A stretch of 13,780 bases of DNA, taken from Chloroflexota bacterium (GTDB taxonomy: Bacteria; Chloroflexota; Limnocylindria; Limnocylindrales; CSP1-4). A program made the position numbers and the translations under genes. The stretch covers positions 1 to 13,780 of the forward strand of contig DAIDTV010000013.1 in assembly GCA_027457005.1 (NCBI GenBank), read 5' to 3'. This document shows, in pieces, positions 13,091 through 13,780 of this stretch (its first letter is position 1; each line of letters starts with the position of its first letter). A model generated the notes under the pieces. The model saw only the letters and a list, made by a program, of their open reading frames with translations, was not told the origin of the DNA and searched no databases.

Positions 13091-13474
13091 GTGAAAGGGC
13101 GAGCCGAGTTGGGCGACTGGAGAGACGAGACCCTCGCACGGGTGCGCACCCTGATCAGGGAGGCGGACCCTGCTGCGGTCGAGGAGACGAAGTGGGTGAA
13201 GGCCAGCAAGGAGCTGGGGACCCCGACGTGGTCCCATGCCGGGGGCATCTGCACGGGCGAGGTGTACCAGTCCGTCGTGAAGCTGACCTTCTATCGGGGC
13301 GCGTCCCTGGACGATCCGGCCCGGCTCTTCAACTCCAGCCTTGACGGGAAGGTCCGGCGCGCCATCGACATCCACGAGGGCGAGGAGCTTGACGCGACTG
13401 CGTTCAAGGCGCTCATCCGCGCGGCCGTCGCGCTCAATACGTCTGGCGGAACGAAGTCCACGAAACGTACGTGA
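13091..13474 (+). CDS. DUF1801 family protein
   Basis: A 127-residue protein of the DUF1801 / YdhG-like family (PF08818). It shows LARVRTLIREADPAAVEETK, then a WSHAGGICTGEVYQSVVKLT strand segment, FYRGASLDDPARLFNSSLDG, and the closing VRRAIDIHEGEELDATAFKA helix. The family is small, soluble and of uncertain role (sometimes linked to iron-chaperone-like folds). The start is taken as the GTG at 13091, which gives the family's usual N-terminus; the ribosome site is weak (GGGGTCGA), and a TTG at 13109 is an alternative. It lies 91 bp after the two-TM gene on the same strand. Confidence 0.8.
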   Translation: MKGRAELGDWRDETLARVRTLIREADPAAVEETKWVKASKELGTPTWSHAGGICTGEVYQSVVKLTFYRGASLDDPARLFNSSLDGKVRRAIDIHEGEELDATAFKALIRAAVALNTSGGTKSTKRT

Positions 13475-13584
13475 GCGGGGGCGAACCGTCCGGATGGCCG
13501 TTGCGAACGCGAGATCCGTCCCCGACAGTGGCGACCAGCTGCTGCAGGCGGGATACCGACCGCACCACGACAAGGCGGAGGCCC

Positions 13585-13764
13585 ATGCACAAGGAGACCC
13601 ACCGGAAGGCGGAGCGCGAGGCCGCCAAGCGGATGCGAGCGTTCGAACGGGAGCATCAGCGGGCGCTGGGTGAGACGGACTTCATCCCGCCCCTCCGCGA
13701 GGCTCCCGAGCCCTATCCTCGGGATCCCGGGCGCAAGGAAGGGCCCCGCGACCGCCTGCGGTAG
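13585..13764 (+). CDS. Small charged protein, 59 residues
   Basis: An ATG after AAGGCGGAGGCCC opens a 59-residue frame ending TAG. The first half is a Lys/Arg/Glu-rich helix (ETHRKAEREAAKRMRAFERE), likely coiled or nucleic-acid-contacting; the second half is Pro/Arg-rich and disordered (DFIPPLREAPEPYPRDPGRK). No family recognised. It follows the DUF1801 gene after 110 bp on the same strand. Confidence 0.55.
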   Translation: MHKETHRKAEREAAKRMRAFEREHQRALGETDFIPPLREAPEPYPRDPGRKEGPRDRLR

Positions 13765-13780
13765 TCCCGAGGGAGTCGTC

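Overview
The window is very GC-rich bacterial chromosome. Genes are short and densely packed, Shine-Dalgarno sites are clear, and GTG and TTG starts are common. Several families are typical of high-GC, soil-type Actinomycetota or Chloroflexota: a deazaflavin (F420)-dependent nitroreductase-like protein, DUF2252, DUF5946, YceI and VIT1/CCC1. F420-linked enzymes point to one of these two phyla. I lean towards a Chloroflexota lineage of the Limnocylindria type, but no rRNA or marker protein is present to prove it. I see no phage, IS element, CRISPR array, tRNA or rRNA.

Layout. 1-2513 is all on the minus strand: a 4-TM phage-holin-like membrane protein cut by the left edge, a small zinc-ribbon protein, a 28-residue hydrophobic microprotein, a two-TM SHOCT protein, a 500-bp non-coding stretch, and an orphan OmpR-type regulator with a degenerate receiver. 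2810-6150 is on the plus strand: DUF2252, an aquaporin-like channel with two altered NPA boxes, and a VIT1/CCC1 metal-transporter-like protein. 6230-8284 is on the minus strand: a VapC-like PIN remnant, a ChrB-type chromate-resistance domain protein, and a long TetR regulator translationally coupled to a zinc-ribbon protein. 8363-9599 is on the plus strand: a two-gene redox/lipid operon (F420-type reductase plus membrane-anchored YceI) divergent from the TetR gene. 9772-10741 is on the minus strand: a six-TM protein and a winged-helix regulator behind two matching operators. The rest holds small genes: a PH-like protein, DUF5946, an unknown 137-residue protein, a 2-TM protein, a DUF1801 protein and a charged 59-residue protein.

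How it fits together. The window is a patchwork of small stress, envelope and metal functions, each with a local regulator, rather than one large pathway. Two non-coding signals stand out. A palindrome with core ATGACGGNCCGTCAT occurs four times, always between genes and only between 1405 and 5298. A nested inverted repeat at 1434-1551 could fold into a 118-nt stem with four stacked helices. The twin ACTTTG-N5-CAAAG operators at 10760-10799 are a clear autoregulation candidate. I did not find a complete, obviously new multi-gene system. The palindrome set with the structured element is the best candidate for something undescribed.
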